From Saprospiraceae bacterium (GTDB lineage Bacteria > Bacteroidota > Bacteroidia > Chitinophagales > Saprospiraceae): 44,366 bases of DNA. Of the stretch, positions 1-8,742 are shown piece by piece; positions within the stretch are counted from its first letter, which is position 1, and every line of letters starts with the position of its first letter. The position numbers and the translations under genes were made by a program. The DNA lies in the NCBI GenBank assembly GCA_020628145.1, contig JAHDFN010000006.1, positions 1-44,366 of the forward strand. Reading direction: 5' to 3'. Below the pieces are notes generated by a model. That model saw only the letters and a program-made list of their open reading frames with translations. It was not told the DNA's origin and searched no databases.

Positions 1-429
1 ACTGCCACAGTATACGGGCCGGTCATTGACGGGGACATCCGTTTTCCTATTCCTAAAGAAGCAGAAGACCAAACACCACTTGAGTTGGCATTGGGTCAAT
101 TCAATTTGACAGATGCTTTGCCTCCTTGTCCTTATCAAATCGATTTGAGGACTTCTTCCAATAATGATTTGATCAATTCACAGTTGAGCATCGGACAGAA
201 TAGTCCGAATCCATTCTCCGGTGTGACGAACATCGATGTGAATGCAGAAGCCGGTGAATATACCTTCTCTGTGTATAATCTAATTGGAGAAAGGGTGCAT
301 ACCCGTGATATGATGTTGAATGGAGAAGAAACAGTAGCCTTTGATGCCAGTAACTTGGATGCCGGTGTTTATATCTACTCTTTCTCAAATGAATATGGTA
401 CGATCTCTAAGAGAATGATTGTGAAGTAA
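1..429 (+). CDS. T9SS type A sorting domain protein, C-terminal fragment
   Basis: The frame is open from the first base of the window, so this is the 3' end of a longer gene; there is no need for the internal TTG at 85 as a start. The visible 142 residues end in a Por-secretion (type A) sorting domain: the linker leads into QNSPNPFSG, followed by beta-strands with YNLIGERV, an LDAGVYIYSF strand and a terminal KRMIVK. Such domains direct proteins through the type IX secretion system to the cell surface of Bacteroidota, where they are cleaved and often attached to lipopolysaccharide. The catalytic or adhesive part lies outside the window, so the function of the mature protein cannot be told. 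A strong hairpin terminator follows 23 bases after the stop. Confidence 0.85.
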   Translation, partial: TATVYGPVIDGDIRFPIPKEAEDQTPLELALGQFNLTDALPPCPYQIDLRTSSNNDLINSQLSIGQNSPNPFSGVTNIDVNAEAGEYTFSVYNLIGERVHTRDMMLNGEETVAFDASNLDAGVYIYSFSNEYGTISKRMIVK

Positions 430-451
430 TTCATTTTAAACATACTCTAAT

Positions 452-488
452 AAAAAATCCCCCGTGCATTCTGCTCGGGGGATTTTTT
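452..488. terminator. Bidirectional rho-independent terminator
   Basis: A 13-bp stem (AAAAAATCCCCCG paired with CGGGGGATTTTTT) closes an 11-nt loop. It has a T-run on the plus side and, read from the minus strand, another T-run, so it can serve both the T9SS gene ending at 429 and the convergent CotH-like gene ending at 508. Confidence 0.9.
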
Positions 489-507
489 ATTTCCTATTGT
501 TCGGAGG

Positions 508-2088
508 TTATTTGATTTCGTGGAATTCGAATTCGGCTCTTTCCGGATTCAACATGACTGCATCTTCATTTTCCGCAAGGATATAGTATTGCATACCCGG
601 CTTGAATTCTATATCTGCCCCATAAAATCCATCCCCTGCTCTGAAATCATTATGTTCCCCATCATCCTTCAATGGTTTCTTCTTGAAATAACCGTATTTT
701 TCATACCTGTAAGCAACAAAAACCCTTTCTGCATTTTCGGCCTTACAAAGAATCGTTACGCCATCTGCTTTTCTTTTATGTTGTACTGAAGAAAGCTTTG
801 GAGGTGTTTTCTGCAAGACGGGATGGGAAAGAAGAAAATCGATCCGGGGCTTCATGAGTTCTTCCAAACCTATGATTTGTGCCTTCCCTGCCTTACTGCT
901 TTTGGTCAGGTTTTCTTTGAAAGAAGCATAGGAGTAGAATTTGCTTTCATCATTCTTAACGGCCAAATCGACGATGGATTGCAGTCTTCTTGCCCTGGTC
1001 ATATAGGAATTATTCTTGAAGTTCTCATTGATAATAGTCCTCATATGGGCGATATAGGTTTTCCGATATCTTGGAATTGTCAATATTTTTTGAATAAGCG
1101 GTCTTTCCGGATTCTTGTAATGGATAAATGGACTCATTTTAATCATCCCCGGATTATCCAGTGGTTTGCCGGTGCCGTCAAATCGGAAACCACCGAAACA
1201 TAGATTCAGATCCCAGATTAGGGGAACCCATCTTCCACTTTGATCTTTGGCCATATAATAGTTGTGTGCCAATCTACCCGAATAACTATCAAGGTTGACA
1301 AGGACATTATTGTAGGCCAGCATCCAAAGTGTTCTATCGATGTCCAATACGCTTTTGGCCTTGGAAGGATTATCCTTTAGAATCTTAGTTAGGGCGATAA
1401 GGGATTTATAATCCTGCTTATCCGATTTGGTTTCATAAGTTCCCTTGTAACAAAGCGAATCGAAGCCCATGAATTCAAGGGTTGCCTTATTGGCATTCTT
1501 AGGACATTTGGCCGGAGGTTTGAGGCTGTACTCCGGATCGCATTTGACCAAAAGTGCATCTTGGTTTTCGAAATGCTCCTTGAGGAAGGTTTCATTGATG
1601 CTTTCCACATTGGTATATAGACCATAATATTCGTCATTGATATAAACATGGGAAAAGTTACATTTGGGAGCAGACATGTATTTCCTAGCGATTTCATAAG
1701 ATAATACTTCTCTTACAAAACTCGGATCTCTGAAGCCGTTGGCTAGTTTCAAACGGGTAAACCCGCCGGGAAATGTCTGGCTATCGCTGGTATAATCGGA
1801 TTTGATATTGATAGGCATTTTCCGGCCGAATACATTTCTTGCATTATTATAAGAACTGTTGCCTTTGAACCGTACACCGCAATCCTTGTACATACGGCCG
1901 TTGAGTTTGACGTCGGCCTTAATCCTTTTCTTGGTACCCTCCTTTTTGAGGGAATCCAGGGTTTGATCCCAATTCTCATCTTCGAAATAAATCTTGATTT
2001 CCTGAATGCGATCGATATTATAAATATCCTGGGCATTGATGGTTGTTAAAACCCAAAAAGAAAGAAATAGTGTAAGTATTTTCCTCAT
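508..2088 (-). CDS. CotH-like kinase family protein, secreted
   Basis: The product is 526 residues with a clear signal peptide (about residues 1-19, ending TTINAQ). The body matches the CotH family: an N-terminal beta region with VRFKGNSSY (72-80), the GLYTNVE motif (156-162) and the HNYYMAKD...IWDLNLCFGGF block (275-301) that supplies metal and ATP contacts in CotH protein kinases. CotH proteins phosphorylate secreted or surface proteins in Bacillus spores; in Bacteroidota they are common as exported proteins of unknown substrate. No T9SS domain is present. The C-terminal 100 residues form a separate beta-rich domain (SSVQHKRKADGVTI onward) as often seen in this family. It is transcribed alone, and the start is chosen because the signal peptide begins there. 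I am confident of the family but not of kinase activity. Confidence 0.85.
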   Translation of the reverse strand: MRKILTLFLSFWVLTTINAQDIYNIDRIQEIKIYFEDENWDQTLDSLKKEGTKKRIKADVKLNGRMYKDCGVRFKGNSSYNNARNVFGRKMPINIKSDYTSDSQTFPGGFTRLKLANGFRDPSFVREVLSYEIARKYMSAPKCNFSHVYINDEYYGLYTNVESINETFLKEHFENQDALLVKCDPEYSLKPPAKCPKNANKATLEFMGFDSLCYKGTYETKSDKQDYKSLIALTKILKDNPSKAKSVLDIDRTLWMLAYNNVLVNLDSYSGRLAHNYYMAKDQSGRWVPLIWDLNLCFGGFRFDGTGKPLDNPGMIKMSPFIHYKNPERPLIQKILTIPRYRKTYIAHMRTIINENFKNNSYMTRARRLQSIVDLAVKNDESKFYSYASFKENLTKSSKAGKAQIIGLEELMKPRIDFLLSHPVLQKTPPKLSSVQHKRKADGVTILCKAENAERVFVAYRYEKYGYFKKKPLKDDGEHNDFRAGDGFYGADIEFKPGMQYYILAENEDAVMLNPERAEFEFHEIK

Positions 2089-2201
2089 ACTGTCATTGTT
2101 GTTGAATCTTCTTAAGAATCAGTACGCTATATTACTGAAAAATATTATTAAGGGGGTGTTATATTGTTTTAAAAGTGTGTTATGGATAGTTATGGCCGAT
2201 G

Positions 2202-2209
2202 CAAAAATA
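2202..2209 (-). promoter_or_regulatory. Putative -7 box for the CotH-like gene
   Basis: The minus strand reads TATTTTTG, which fits the Bacteroidota -7 consensus TAnnTTTG. It would give a 5' leader of about 110 nt before the start at 2088. A possible -33 TTG lies only 14 nt upstream, shorter than usual, so this is a weak call. Confidence 0.35.
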
Positions 2210-2232
2210 ACAAGAGTAGGCTTCAAATGGAC

Positions 2233-2580
2233 TTATATTTCATTTTCTTCATCCCAATAATCCAGAATTTCCATTTCCTGTTGGTTGACCTTACTTGGGA
2301 TAGATTGATTGACAAGGTAGTAAATCAGTATGGAACAGAGTAGTCCGACGAGGGTGGGTAGAAATAAATAGTTGGTGGTGGTTAATACTATGGAACCCTT
2401 GAAGATAAAGGGTTCGAATTGACTTAAGGTAGCAAGGGTAAGGGAAGTTGGAATCATAAAACCGGCCGGAGCGATGACGAGGCTGATGAATATGTTCATT
2501 AGCCATTTCCTTCCGACATCGATTTGAGAATATTTGTAGCAGATGTAAAATAAGAGAAAGATATGTATGATAAAGGCCAT
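2233..2580 (-). CDS. Small membrane protein of unknown function
   Basis: I do not recognise this 115-residue protein. It has three hydrophobic segments: residues 1-16 at the N-terminus, about 27-52 (MNIFISLVIAPAGFMIPTS), and about 67-90 around LFLPTLVGLLCSILIYYLV. A short acidic cytoplasmic tail ends in DYWDEENEI. The gene lies 41 bases downstream of the unknown gene at 2622-3152 on the same strand and is probably co-transcribed with it. Normal codon use and an intact frame suggest it is a real gene. Confidence 0.6.
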   Translation of the reverse strand: MAFIIHIFLLFYICYKYSQIDVGRKWLMNIFISLVIAPAGFMIPTSLTLATLSQFEPFIFKGSIVLTTTNYLFLPTLVGLLCSILIYYLVNQSIPSKVNQQEMEILDYWDEENEI

Positions 2581-2621
2581 TCTCGTAAGTGTTCAGAATT
2601 TAGATAGGATGATAGTTGACT

Positions 2622-3152
2622 TTACCATTCTATTGGATCTATCCTGATCTCCTCATTAACCTGTTGGATGAAAAAGATTTTTTTATTGAGGATATCCAGT
2701 TTCCAAGAAACTTCATTTTTGTCATAGGTTTTTATCAATTTCGGGTTTTCACCTTTTTTATTACTTAACCAGAAATCGATATGGTTTTTGGAATTGTTTT
2801 CTGTTAGGATAATCATTTTGTCCACACAATCCCTCTTGTCGATTTTATAGTTATTAGATGAATTTCCGAATGTTCCATTGAAGGTCATGCATTCCTGTTC
2901 CGTATTGTATTCTTTTTCGAAATAATAATTGATGATAACCCGATCTTCTCCTTTAGGAAATAGGTAATTGGCATTGTCTTTGTCGATATCATAAATAGCC
3001 AGATTCGAAATTTTATGATTTGTTTTTTCCGACTTCAGGCTTCCGAACCCTCCGGTTCGGTTTTGATTTTTATAAATCGGCAGATACATTAGATTTAAAG
3101 ATCTGTCATAAGATTCGAGGCTTGTATAATGTCGCATTCCTGTTTTGTGCAT
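2622..3152 (-). CDS. Hypothetical protein
   Basis: The product is 176 residues of unknown family without a signal peptide or membrane segment. It is rich in Asn, Lys and aromatic residues, with alternating beta-like stretches (IYDIDKDNANYLFP, DRVIINYYFEKEYN, KMIILTENNSKNHIDFWLSN), so a beta-sandwich or barrel-like fold is plausible. Two cysteines (in EQECM and DCVD) might pair. The 5' region joins a decayed epimerase gene, which suggests recent rearrangement here. The first Met is used as the start; a second Met five codons later is an alternative. Confidence 0.55.
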   Translation of the reverse strand: MHKTGMRHYTSLESYDRSLNLMYLPIYKNQNRTGGFGSLKSEKTNHKISNLAIYDIDKDNANYLFPKGEDRVIINYYFEKEYNTEQECMTFNGTFGNSSNNYKIDKRDCVDKMIILTENNSKNHIDFWLSNKKGENPKLIKTYDKNEVSWKLDILNKKIFFIQQVNEEIRIDPIEW

Positions 3153-3199
3153 GATTGGATTTTTTTATATTTAATACTATAGGTTTGATAAAAATTGGG

Positions 3200-3429
3200 T
3201 CATAACCACCCTTTTTTCCTGTAACCAAGGTACGCTTTTTTTATTGAATGATATAAATCATGGTTTTTAAAAATGGATAAATCACCATTGATGACTTTTA
3301 TTTTTTCCGGTAGTAATTCTCTCTTTTTTTAGTACGCAATAAAATTGTTATTTCATGTCCTTTTTCAACTAGCCGATAGGTGAGGTGTGTGCCGATGAAC
3401 CCGGTGGCTCCTGTAGTGAAAATTTTCAT
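3200..3429 (-). pseudogene. Remnant of an NAD-dependent epimerase/dehydratase gene (SDR family)
   Basis: Starting at the ATG at 3429 the minus strand encodes MKIFTTGATGFIGTHLTYRL, an SDR N-terminus with the TGATGFIG NAD-binding glycine motif, then EKGHEITILLR, and stops at 3298 after 43 residues. In the next frame the reading continues as LLPEKIKVINGDLSIF and HDLYHSIKKA, which corresponds to the GDL...l..a segment that follows in extended SDRs. A single missing A in the seven-A run at 3324-3330 would join the two frames. The sequence then ends at a stop at 3200-3202, about 75 residues into a family that is normally 280-340 long. The catalytic YxxxK part is gone. I read this as a truncated, frameshifted gene. 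Confidence 0.75.
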
Positions 3430-3434
3430 TTTTA

Positions 3435-4013
3435 TTAATTGTTTTCCGAAATATATTTTCTAATTCTTTCCCTCATTTCTCTCCCATTTTCATTTTTCCC
3501 GTTATTAGTCATTAGGATAGTTGCCATTTTATTTTCTTTCTGAATCAGTATGTAATCAAATTCGATGTCTAAATGATCTATTTTGTAAAAACCGGTTTGT
3601 AGTATGCCCGAAGCATTTTTTAAAGACATCGTTGTTTGCTTATGCCAGAAATCCGAAAGATCTTCTTGGTTTTGTATGAAATCCAAACTTTGTCGGGCCG
3701 CCAAATTTAAATTAGGGTCTGCTCCCTGTTTATATTCCGAAACGGAACTCAATATTGTAAATTCATATCCTACGCCGAATTTTTGGGAATTGATGGAGTC
3801 GGTCATTATTCTCAAATGATTGGGAATGGGAATAGGGTTGTTCCGAAGGGAAAAAGGAAGTGAAATTGTGAAATCGGAATTGGGTAATTGATGCGTTTCC
3901 CACTCGGAATCCAATAAGGATTTCAAGGATTTTTCATCATGGCTTTCGGGAATGTTACAAGCTGCAAAAAACAAAATGAATGTCAGGATGGAGGTGAAAA
4001 GCTTAGGATTCAT
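3435..4013 (-). CDS. Lipoprotein of unknown function
   Basis: The 192-residue product starts with a lipoprotein signal peptide ending in FFAAC (Cys19), so it is probably anchored in a membrane facing the periplasm or surface. The remainder has the pattern of a small alpha/beta domain: WETHQLPNSDFTISLPFSL, then a region around FGVGYEFTILSSVSEY, and FDYILIQKENKMATILMTNN near the end. This resembles small lipoproteins of the PsbP/DUF1795 type that test how a short peptide or membrane environment behaves, but the match is too loose to name. It ends 5 bases upstream of the epimerase remnant's start, suggesting they were once an operon. Confidence 0.6.
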   Translation of the reverse strand: MNPKLFTSILTFILFFAACNIPESHDEKSLKSLLDSEWETHQLPNSDFTISLPFSLRNNPIPIPNHLRIMTDSINSQKFGVGYEFTILSSVSEYKQGADPNLNLAARQSLDFIQNQEDLSDFWHKQTTMSLKNASGILQTGFYKIDHLDIEFDYILIQKENKMATILMTNNGKNENGREMRERIRKYISENN

Positions 4014-4084
4014 AAAATGGATTTATGTATTATTATGACAACTAAATGCTAAAGGTATGATATTTTGTCAGATGATTTTTAATC

Positions 4085-4112
4085 TTGAAACTCATGACGT
4101 AATTTAGCTTTT
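4085..4112 (+). promoter_or_regulatory. Promoter of the PI-PLC-like gene
   Basis: A -33 TTG (4085-4087) is followed after 17 nt by TAGCTTTT (4105-4112), one base off the TAnnTTTG -7 consensus of Bacteroidota. The start codon at 4125 is 12 nt further on. Confidence 0.5.
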
Positions 4113-4124
4113 AAAACGTGAATT

Positions 4125-5147
4125 ATGAAATGTCGTAGTATAATTTTTGTCTTATTGGTTTCCTGTTTGTTGATTTTTCATTCCTGTAAGGATGACGGTA
4201 TTGGTCGGAATTTGGATCCACATGCGGATTGGATGACCGATTTGGTTTGGAATGCGGAAGAAGATGTTACCCTTAAAAAAATATCTATGCCCGGGGCACA
4301 TGATGCCGGGATGTATTTGCTTTCCAGTTGTTCTGTAGGAGGTAATGCCTGCAATACACAAACACAGGATCAAAATATGACGACAATGTTGAATGCCGGA
4401 ATTCGGGTATTTGATGTGCGTCCATCCAAAATTAATGAAGGGATATTCATGCAGCATTATACGGAGTGCGGTGGTTTGGGATGTCATGGTGATTTGGTGG
4501 AGAATATGTTGGTGCAAACCAAAACTTTTTTGGATTCCCATTCCGAACTTGTCGTTTTCCTAATGAGCCATTTTTGTTCTACCGGATATAATGATACCGA
4601 ATTAACGGATTTGTTTACGGATATTTTAGGAGACAGATTGTATAAGGGGACTTCTATCGCCGCTTCCGATTTTATCAATACACCTTTGGATTTGATTTTG
4701 GATATTGAGGGTGGAAATGGGAAAGCAATTATCTTATATGAAGATGCTCCTTCAAATTCATCTTTGGAATCAAGAGGGATTTTTGACTATTCCTATTTTC
4801 CTTTGGAGGGGAGTTATGCGAATTCTTTTGAGTACGATGTGATGTATGCGGATCAATTGGCAAAGTTCAATTCCTTCAATTCGGGAAATAATAGATTATT
4901 TGAAATGTCCTGGACGATGACATTGGATACGGATCTTTCCATTTCTTGTTTTTTTCAAGAAAATTCTGCAAATTCCATACAGGATTATGCTTTGCCGACC
5001 AATGATAAATTAGGAGATGCCATGCAGAATTGGATGAATGATGGAATTGCTAAAAGAGGGAAGATTCCGAATATTATCTGGGTTGATTTTGCAGATATTT
5101 TTGTAACGGATGCCTGTAAAACCTTAACGGAAATGAATGTGGATTAA
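4125..5147 (+). CDS. Phosphatidylinositol-specific phospholipase C domain lipoprotein
   Basis: This 340-residue lipoprotein carries a PI-PLC X-like TIM barrel. The signal peptide ends in HSC with Cys21, and the next residues KDD resemble the lipoprotein export signal that sends Bacteroidota lipoproteins to the cell surface. Catalytic positions known from bacterial PI-PLC are visible: His59-Asp60 in SMPGAHDAGM, Asp97 and Arg99 in RVFDVRP, and the second His111 in FMQHYTE. Related bacterial enzymes cleave phosphatidylinositol or GPI anchors by intramolecular transfer, giving a cyclic phosphate. Whether the substrate here is a phosphoinositide is unknown. The gene has its own likely promoter and its TAA overlaps the stop of the convergent gene at 5144 by four bases. 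Confidence 0.85.
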   Translation: MKCRSIIFVLLVSCLLIFHSCKDDGIGRNLDPHADWMTDLVWNAEEDVTLKKISMPGAHDAGMYLLSSCSVGGNACNTQTQDQNMTTMLNAGIRVFDVRPSKINEGIFMQHYTECGGLGCHGDLVENMLVQTKTFLDSHSELVVFLMSHFCSTGYNDTELTDLFTDILGDRLYKGTSIAASDFINTPLDLILDIEGGNGKAIILYEDAPSNSSLESRGIFDYSYFPLEGSYANSFEYDVMYADQLAKFNSFNSGNNRLFEMSWTMTLDTDLSISCFFQENSANSIQDYALPTNDKLGDAMQNWMNDGIAKRGKIPNIIWVDFADIFVTDACKTLTEMNVD

Positions 5148-5881
5148 TTTTCGAAAATATCGTCAAGGACACTTCGCTCCATTTCCAGAATAAATTCGAA
5201 AATCAATTGTTGTTCTTCGACAGTCATTGAATCGAAAAGTGCGTCGCCTTCGACAATGATTTCCTGTCCGATTTCAAGGCCCCGTATTTCCACTTCGGAA
5301 TAAACATCCGGTCTTTTTTTCATTTTGCCGATGAGATGACCGACAATTTCCTTTATTTTATCAACCAGTTTTCTATCATGTAGGGTTTCGAATAAGGCTT
5401 CATTGTTTTTAATGAAACTTTCTATTTCTTCGGGAGATAAGGAACCGGTTAATTGATCAATATCTTCTTTTTCATAGGGGGCTTGTAAATCCGATTCCAA
5501 TGCAGCTTCCACTAATTTTTTTTCAAATTGATTGGCCGCACGGAATGATTTCATTGCTTTGATTCCTGCTGTGAGGATTTTGGGTAAATGCCTTCCGTAT
5601 TTGAAAACCAATGAAGCGGAATCCAATAATAACCGGATGAGCCTTTCAGGTTGTTTGATGTAACCGTCCAGACTGTTGAATGCGTCATCTAGTTCATCCC
5701 TTTTTTCAGGATGCGGGTAAATGTGATTTAGGAAATATTGCTTGAAAGTATCTATTCTTTTTTTATCGAATGAATCCGGAATTTCATATCGGGAAATAAT
5801 ATGATCATAATCATATCGTTGAGAAATGACTTTCCGATATCCGAGAATTACTTCATGCAATATTTCCTTATCATCCGTCAT
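5144..5881 (-). CDS. Hypothetical cytoplasmic helical protein
   Basis: I do not recognise this 245-residue protein. It has no signal peptide or membrane segment and reads as mostly alpha-helical and strongly charged, with segments such as LVDKIKEIVGHLIGKMKKR and a glutamate-rich C-terminus ending LDDIFEN. The gene is two bases downstream of valS on the same strand, so the two are probably co-transcribed, but nothing in the sequence ties it to translation. Its stop TAA is shared in the palindrome TTAA with the convergent PI-PLC gene. Confidence 0.65.
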   Translation of the reverse strand: MTDDKEILHEVILGYRKVISQRYDYDHIISRYEIPDSFDKKRIDTFKQYFLNHIYPHPEKRDELDDAFNSLDGYIKQPERLIRLLLDSASLVFKYGRHLPKILTAGIKAMKSFRAANQFEKKLVEAALESDLQAPYEKEDIDQLTGSLSPEEIESFIKNNEALFETLHDRKLVDKIKEIVGHLIGKMKKRPDVYSEVEIRGLEIGQEIIVEGDALFDSMTVEEQQLIFEFILEMERSVLDDIFEN

Positions 5882-5883
5882 GT

Positions 5884-8664
5884 CTAGGACTTCAATCGGT
5901 TGATTAATTCTTCCAATTGTTTGATTTTTTCTGTAGCATCGGATTGTTTTTTCCTTTCCATGGCTACTACTTTTTCCGGAGCACCGTTGACAAATCCGGC
6001 ATTGCCTAATTTCTTATTGATTTTTTCCAAAAATCCTTTTTGATATTCCAAGTCGGATGTCGCTTTTTCCAATTCTGCAGCAACGTCGATTTGTTTCTCG
6101 ATAATAATAAAATAAGTATCCGTTCCGGAAATAAATGCGACTCCGTTTTCAGGGGTGGAATCCGTAAAATTAATTTCAGATAAAACCCCGGTTTTCAATA
6201 AGGTTTCCTTGAGCCCTTTTCGGGATAATAATTTTTTAGCAGAATCGCTTTCCTGAATAAATAACTGTAAAGGCTCGTATTTTTTCAAACCGTTTTTAGT
6301 TCTTTGCTCACGGATTTTGGCAACGATGTCTTTTAAAGAATTAAAATCGGAAATTATATTTTTATCATAATCCGAATAAGGCGGATATTGACTGATGACA
6401 CAATCATCCCCGTCATTTCTTTCTTTTAGATAATGCCAGATTTCCTCCGTGATAAAAGGCATGAACGGATGAAGAACCGTCATGAGTTTTTCAAAGAAAT
6501 AAATCGTCTTTTCATATGATTTCCGATCAATTCCTTTTTGGTATGGTGGCTTGACCATTTCCAAATACCACGAACAGAAATCTCCCCAGATAAAATTGTA
6601 GAGATTATTCAACCCTTCGCTCAATCGATATTGGGAATAACTTTTTTCCAATTTTTCCAATTCCAAATTCATCAGGTTTTCAAACCATTCCGCTGCAAGG
6701 GTATTGACGAGAATCGAAGATTCATCAATGGGTTCATCAACGACATCCCACGATTTGACCAATCGCATTCCGTTCCAAATCTTATTGGAAAACTTACGAC
6801 CCTGATTACATTTTTCACTTTCATCCTCAACCTCCAACTTGATTTTACCTTCTTTGGCTTTCCTTCGGAAATTAGGATCTTTCATCTTCGCTTCGATACT
6901 GTCGTCTTTCGGTGGTGCATCGAAAATAATATCGTTACCCGCAGCAGCAGATGACAACATACCATATCGGACACCATCGGCTCCGTACTCATCCAGAAGT
7001 TTGAGGGCATTGGGTGAATTACCGAGCGACTTACTCATCTTCAATCCGAATTTATCCCTTACCATTCCGGTGAAATATGTACTCTTGAACGGGTATTTGG
7101 GTTTTGTACCTTTCCCGAGCAAATCTTCCGACCATTCGTATCCGGCCATGATCATACGGGCTACCCAGAAAAACATAATATCCCAACCCGTCACCAATAC
7201 ATTGGTCGGATAATAATATTTCAATTCCTCCTGATTTTCGAAACCGTCGAAAACCGAAATAGGCCAGAGCCAAGAAGAAAACCAGGTATCCAATGCATCC
7301 TCGTCCTGCTTCAAATCATCAAGGGTCAAACCGGAATTGCCGGTTTTTTCCTTGGCTTGTTCCAAAGCTTCTTCCTTCGTTCCCGCAACGAATACTTCTT
7401 CACCCAAATACCAAGCAGGTATGCGATGCCCCCACCATAATTGGCGACTGATACACCAATCACGGATATTGTCTTCCTGCAACCATGAATTATACATGTT
7501 GAAGAAATGAGAAGGGTAGAAATCCACTTCTCCATCTTTGACTGCATCCAGAGCCATTTTGGCGAATTCATCCATCTTCACCCACCATTGTAACATGAGT
7601 CTAGGTTCGACAACGGCCTTCGAGCGTTCGGAGCGTCCTACCTTGTTGGTATAATCCTCAATTTTGACCAAATGCCCCCGTTCCTGCAATTCCTTTTCCA
7701 TCAATTTACGAACCTCGAAACGATCCTGCCCGATGAAGAATTGGGCAGCTTCACTCATCGTTCCGTCGGCATTGAAGGTGTCTATGGTTTCCAAATGATG
7801 CCGTTTGCCGATTTCGTAGTCATTGGCATCATGGGCCGGAGTGACTTTAAGACAACCCGTTCCGAATTCCATATCGACATATCTATCGAATATGATGGGA
7901 ACGGGACGTTCCACCATCGGAACGATTGCTTTTTTCCCTTTCAGATGGGCATATCTTTCATCGGATGGGTTGACGGCAATGCCTGTATCACCAAGAATCG
8001 TCTCCGGACGGGTTGTGGCTATTGTGACCCATTCGTCATCCGTTCCTTCTATCCTATATCTGACATGATATAACTTGGAAGCTTCTTCTGCGAAAATAAC
8101 TTCTTCGTTGGAAAGTACCGTCTGAACATCAGGATCCCAGTTACAAATACGTAATCCTCTATAGATCCTGCCTTTTTTATATAAATCGATGAATACTTTG
8201 GAGACGGCTTTGGAGAGTCCTTCTTCCATCGTGAATCGGGTTCTTTCCCAATCGCAGGAAGCACCGAGTCGCTTCAGTTGCTCCAGGATGATGCCTCCGT
8301 ATTCTTCTTTCCAAGCCCAGGCGTGTTCAAGGAATTCTTCACGGGTCAAATCCGATTTGCGGATGCCCTTTTCTTTTCTCAATTTGGCAATGACCTTGTT
8401 TTCCGTAGCAATGGAGGCATGATCCGTTCCGGGAACCCAACAAGCATTTTTTCCTTCCAAGCGTGCTTTCCGGATTAATACATCCTGAATGGTATTATTC
8501 AACATATGTCCCATATGAAGGACACCGGTTACATTCGGTGGTGGAATTACAATGGTGTAAGGTTCTCGCTCATCGGGAATCGAACGGAAATATTCCTTTT
8601 CCATCCAATGCTTATACCATTTATCTTCTGTTTCGGAGGGGTTATACTGAGTTGGGATTTCCAT
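5884..8664 (-). CDS. valS: Valine--tRNA ligase
   Basis: The 926-residue protein is a class Ia aminoacyl-tRNA synthetase that charges tRNA(Val) in the cytoplasm. The ATP-binding signature appears as HMGH (50-53) after PPPNVTGVL, and the KMSKS loop at 542-546. The editing domain has TTRPET (217-222) and the GTGCLKVTPAHDAND block (268-282). The C-terminus ends in the coiled-coil arm typical of bacterial ValRS (about 860-926). Unusual is a highly charged insert of about 37 residues (583-619, starting APPKDDSIEAKMK) between the end of the catalytic core and the QGRKFSNKIWN motif, where most bacterial ValRS have only a few residues. The frame is intact. Confidence 0.97.
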   Translation of the reverse strand: MEIPTQYNPSETEDKWYKHWMEKEYFRSIPDEREPYTIVIPPPNVTGVLHMGHMLNNTIQDVLIRKARLEGKNACWVPGTDHASIATENKVIAKLRKEKGIRKSDLTREEFLEHAWAWKEEYGGIILEQLKRLGASCDWERTRFTMEEGLSKAVSKVFIDLYKKGRIYRGLRICNWDPDVQTVLSNEEVIFAEEASKLYHVRYRIEGTDDEWVTIATTRPETILGDTGIAVNPSDERYAHLKGKKAIVPMVERPVPIIFDRYVDMEFGTGCLKVTPAHDANDYEIGKRHHLETIDTFNADGTMSEAAQFFIGQDRFEVRKLMEKELQERGHLVKIEDYTNKVGRSERSKAVVEPRLMLQWWVKMDEFAKMALDAVKDGEVDFYPSHFFNMYNSWLQEDNIRDWCISRQLWWGHRIPAWYLGEEVFVAGTKEEALEQAKEKTGNSGLTLDDLKQDEDALDTWFSSWLWPISVFDGFENQEELKYYYPTNVLVTGWDIMFFWVARMIMAGYEWSEDLLGKGTKPKYPFKSTYFTGMVRDKFGLKMSKSLGNSPNALKLLDEYGADGVRYGMLSSAAAGNDIIFDAPPKDDSIEAKMKDPNFRRKAKEGKIKLEVEDESEKCNQGRKFSNKIWNGMRLVKSWDVVDEPIDESSILVNTLAAEWFENLMNLELEKLEKSYSQYRLSEGLNNLYNFIWGDFCSWYLEMVKPPYQKGIDRKSYEKTIYFFEKLMTVLHPFMPFITEEIWHYLKERNDGDDCVISQYPPYSDYDKNIISDFNSLKDIVAKIREQRTKNGLKKYEPLQLFIQESDSAKKLLSRKGLKETLLKTGVLSEINFTDSTPENGVAFISGTDTYFIIIEKQIDVAAELEKATSDLEYQKGFLEKINKKLGNAGFVNGAPEKVVAMERKKQSDATEKIKQLEELINRLKS

Positions 8665-8683
8665 GTTTAAAGTTTTTTCAGGC

Positions 8684-8725
8684 CCAAAAATAAAAATAGC
8701 AGGGAATAATCCTACTCCCTGCTAT
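8684..8725 (-). terminator. Rho-independent terminator of the lipoprotein gene
   Basis: A 10-bp perfect stem (8696-8705 with 8716-8725, arms ATAGCAGGGA/TCCCTGCTAT) has a 10-nt loop and on the minus strand is followed by TTTTTATTTTTGG. It terminates the transcript of the gene ending at 8743 before valS. Confidence 0.85.
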
Positions 8726-8742
8726 CCGAAAGAACAATTAGA

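Noticed and set aside
2036-2260. 74-residue plus-strand frame upstream of the CotH-like gene
   Set aside because: It overlaps the CotH-like gene's 5' end and its leader on the other strand, has no family likeness, and the region is better explained as the minus-strand promoter and leader.
7052-8478. Several long plus- and minus-strand frames within valS
   Set aside because: They lie fully inside valS in other frames, have no recognisable motifs and show the base pattern expected for shadows of a coding strand.
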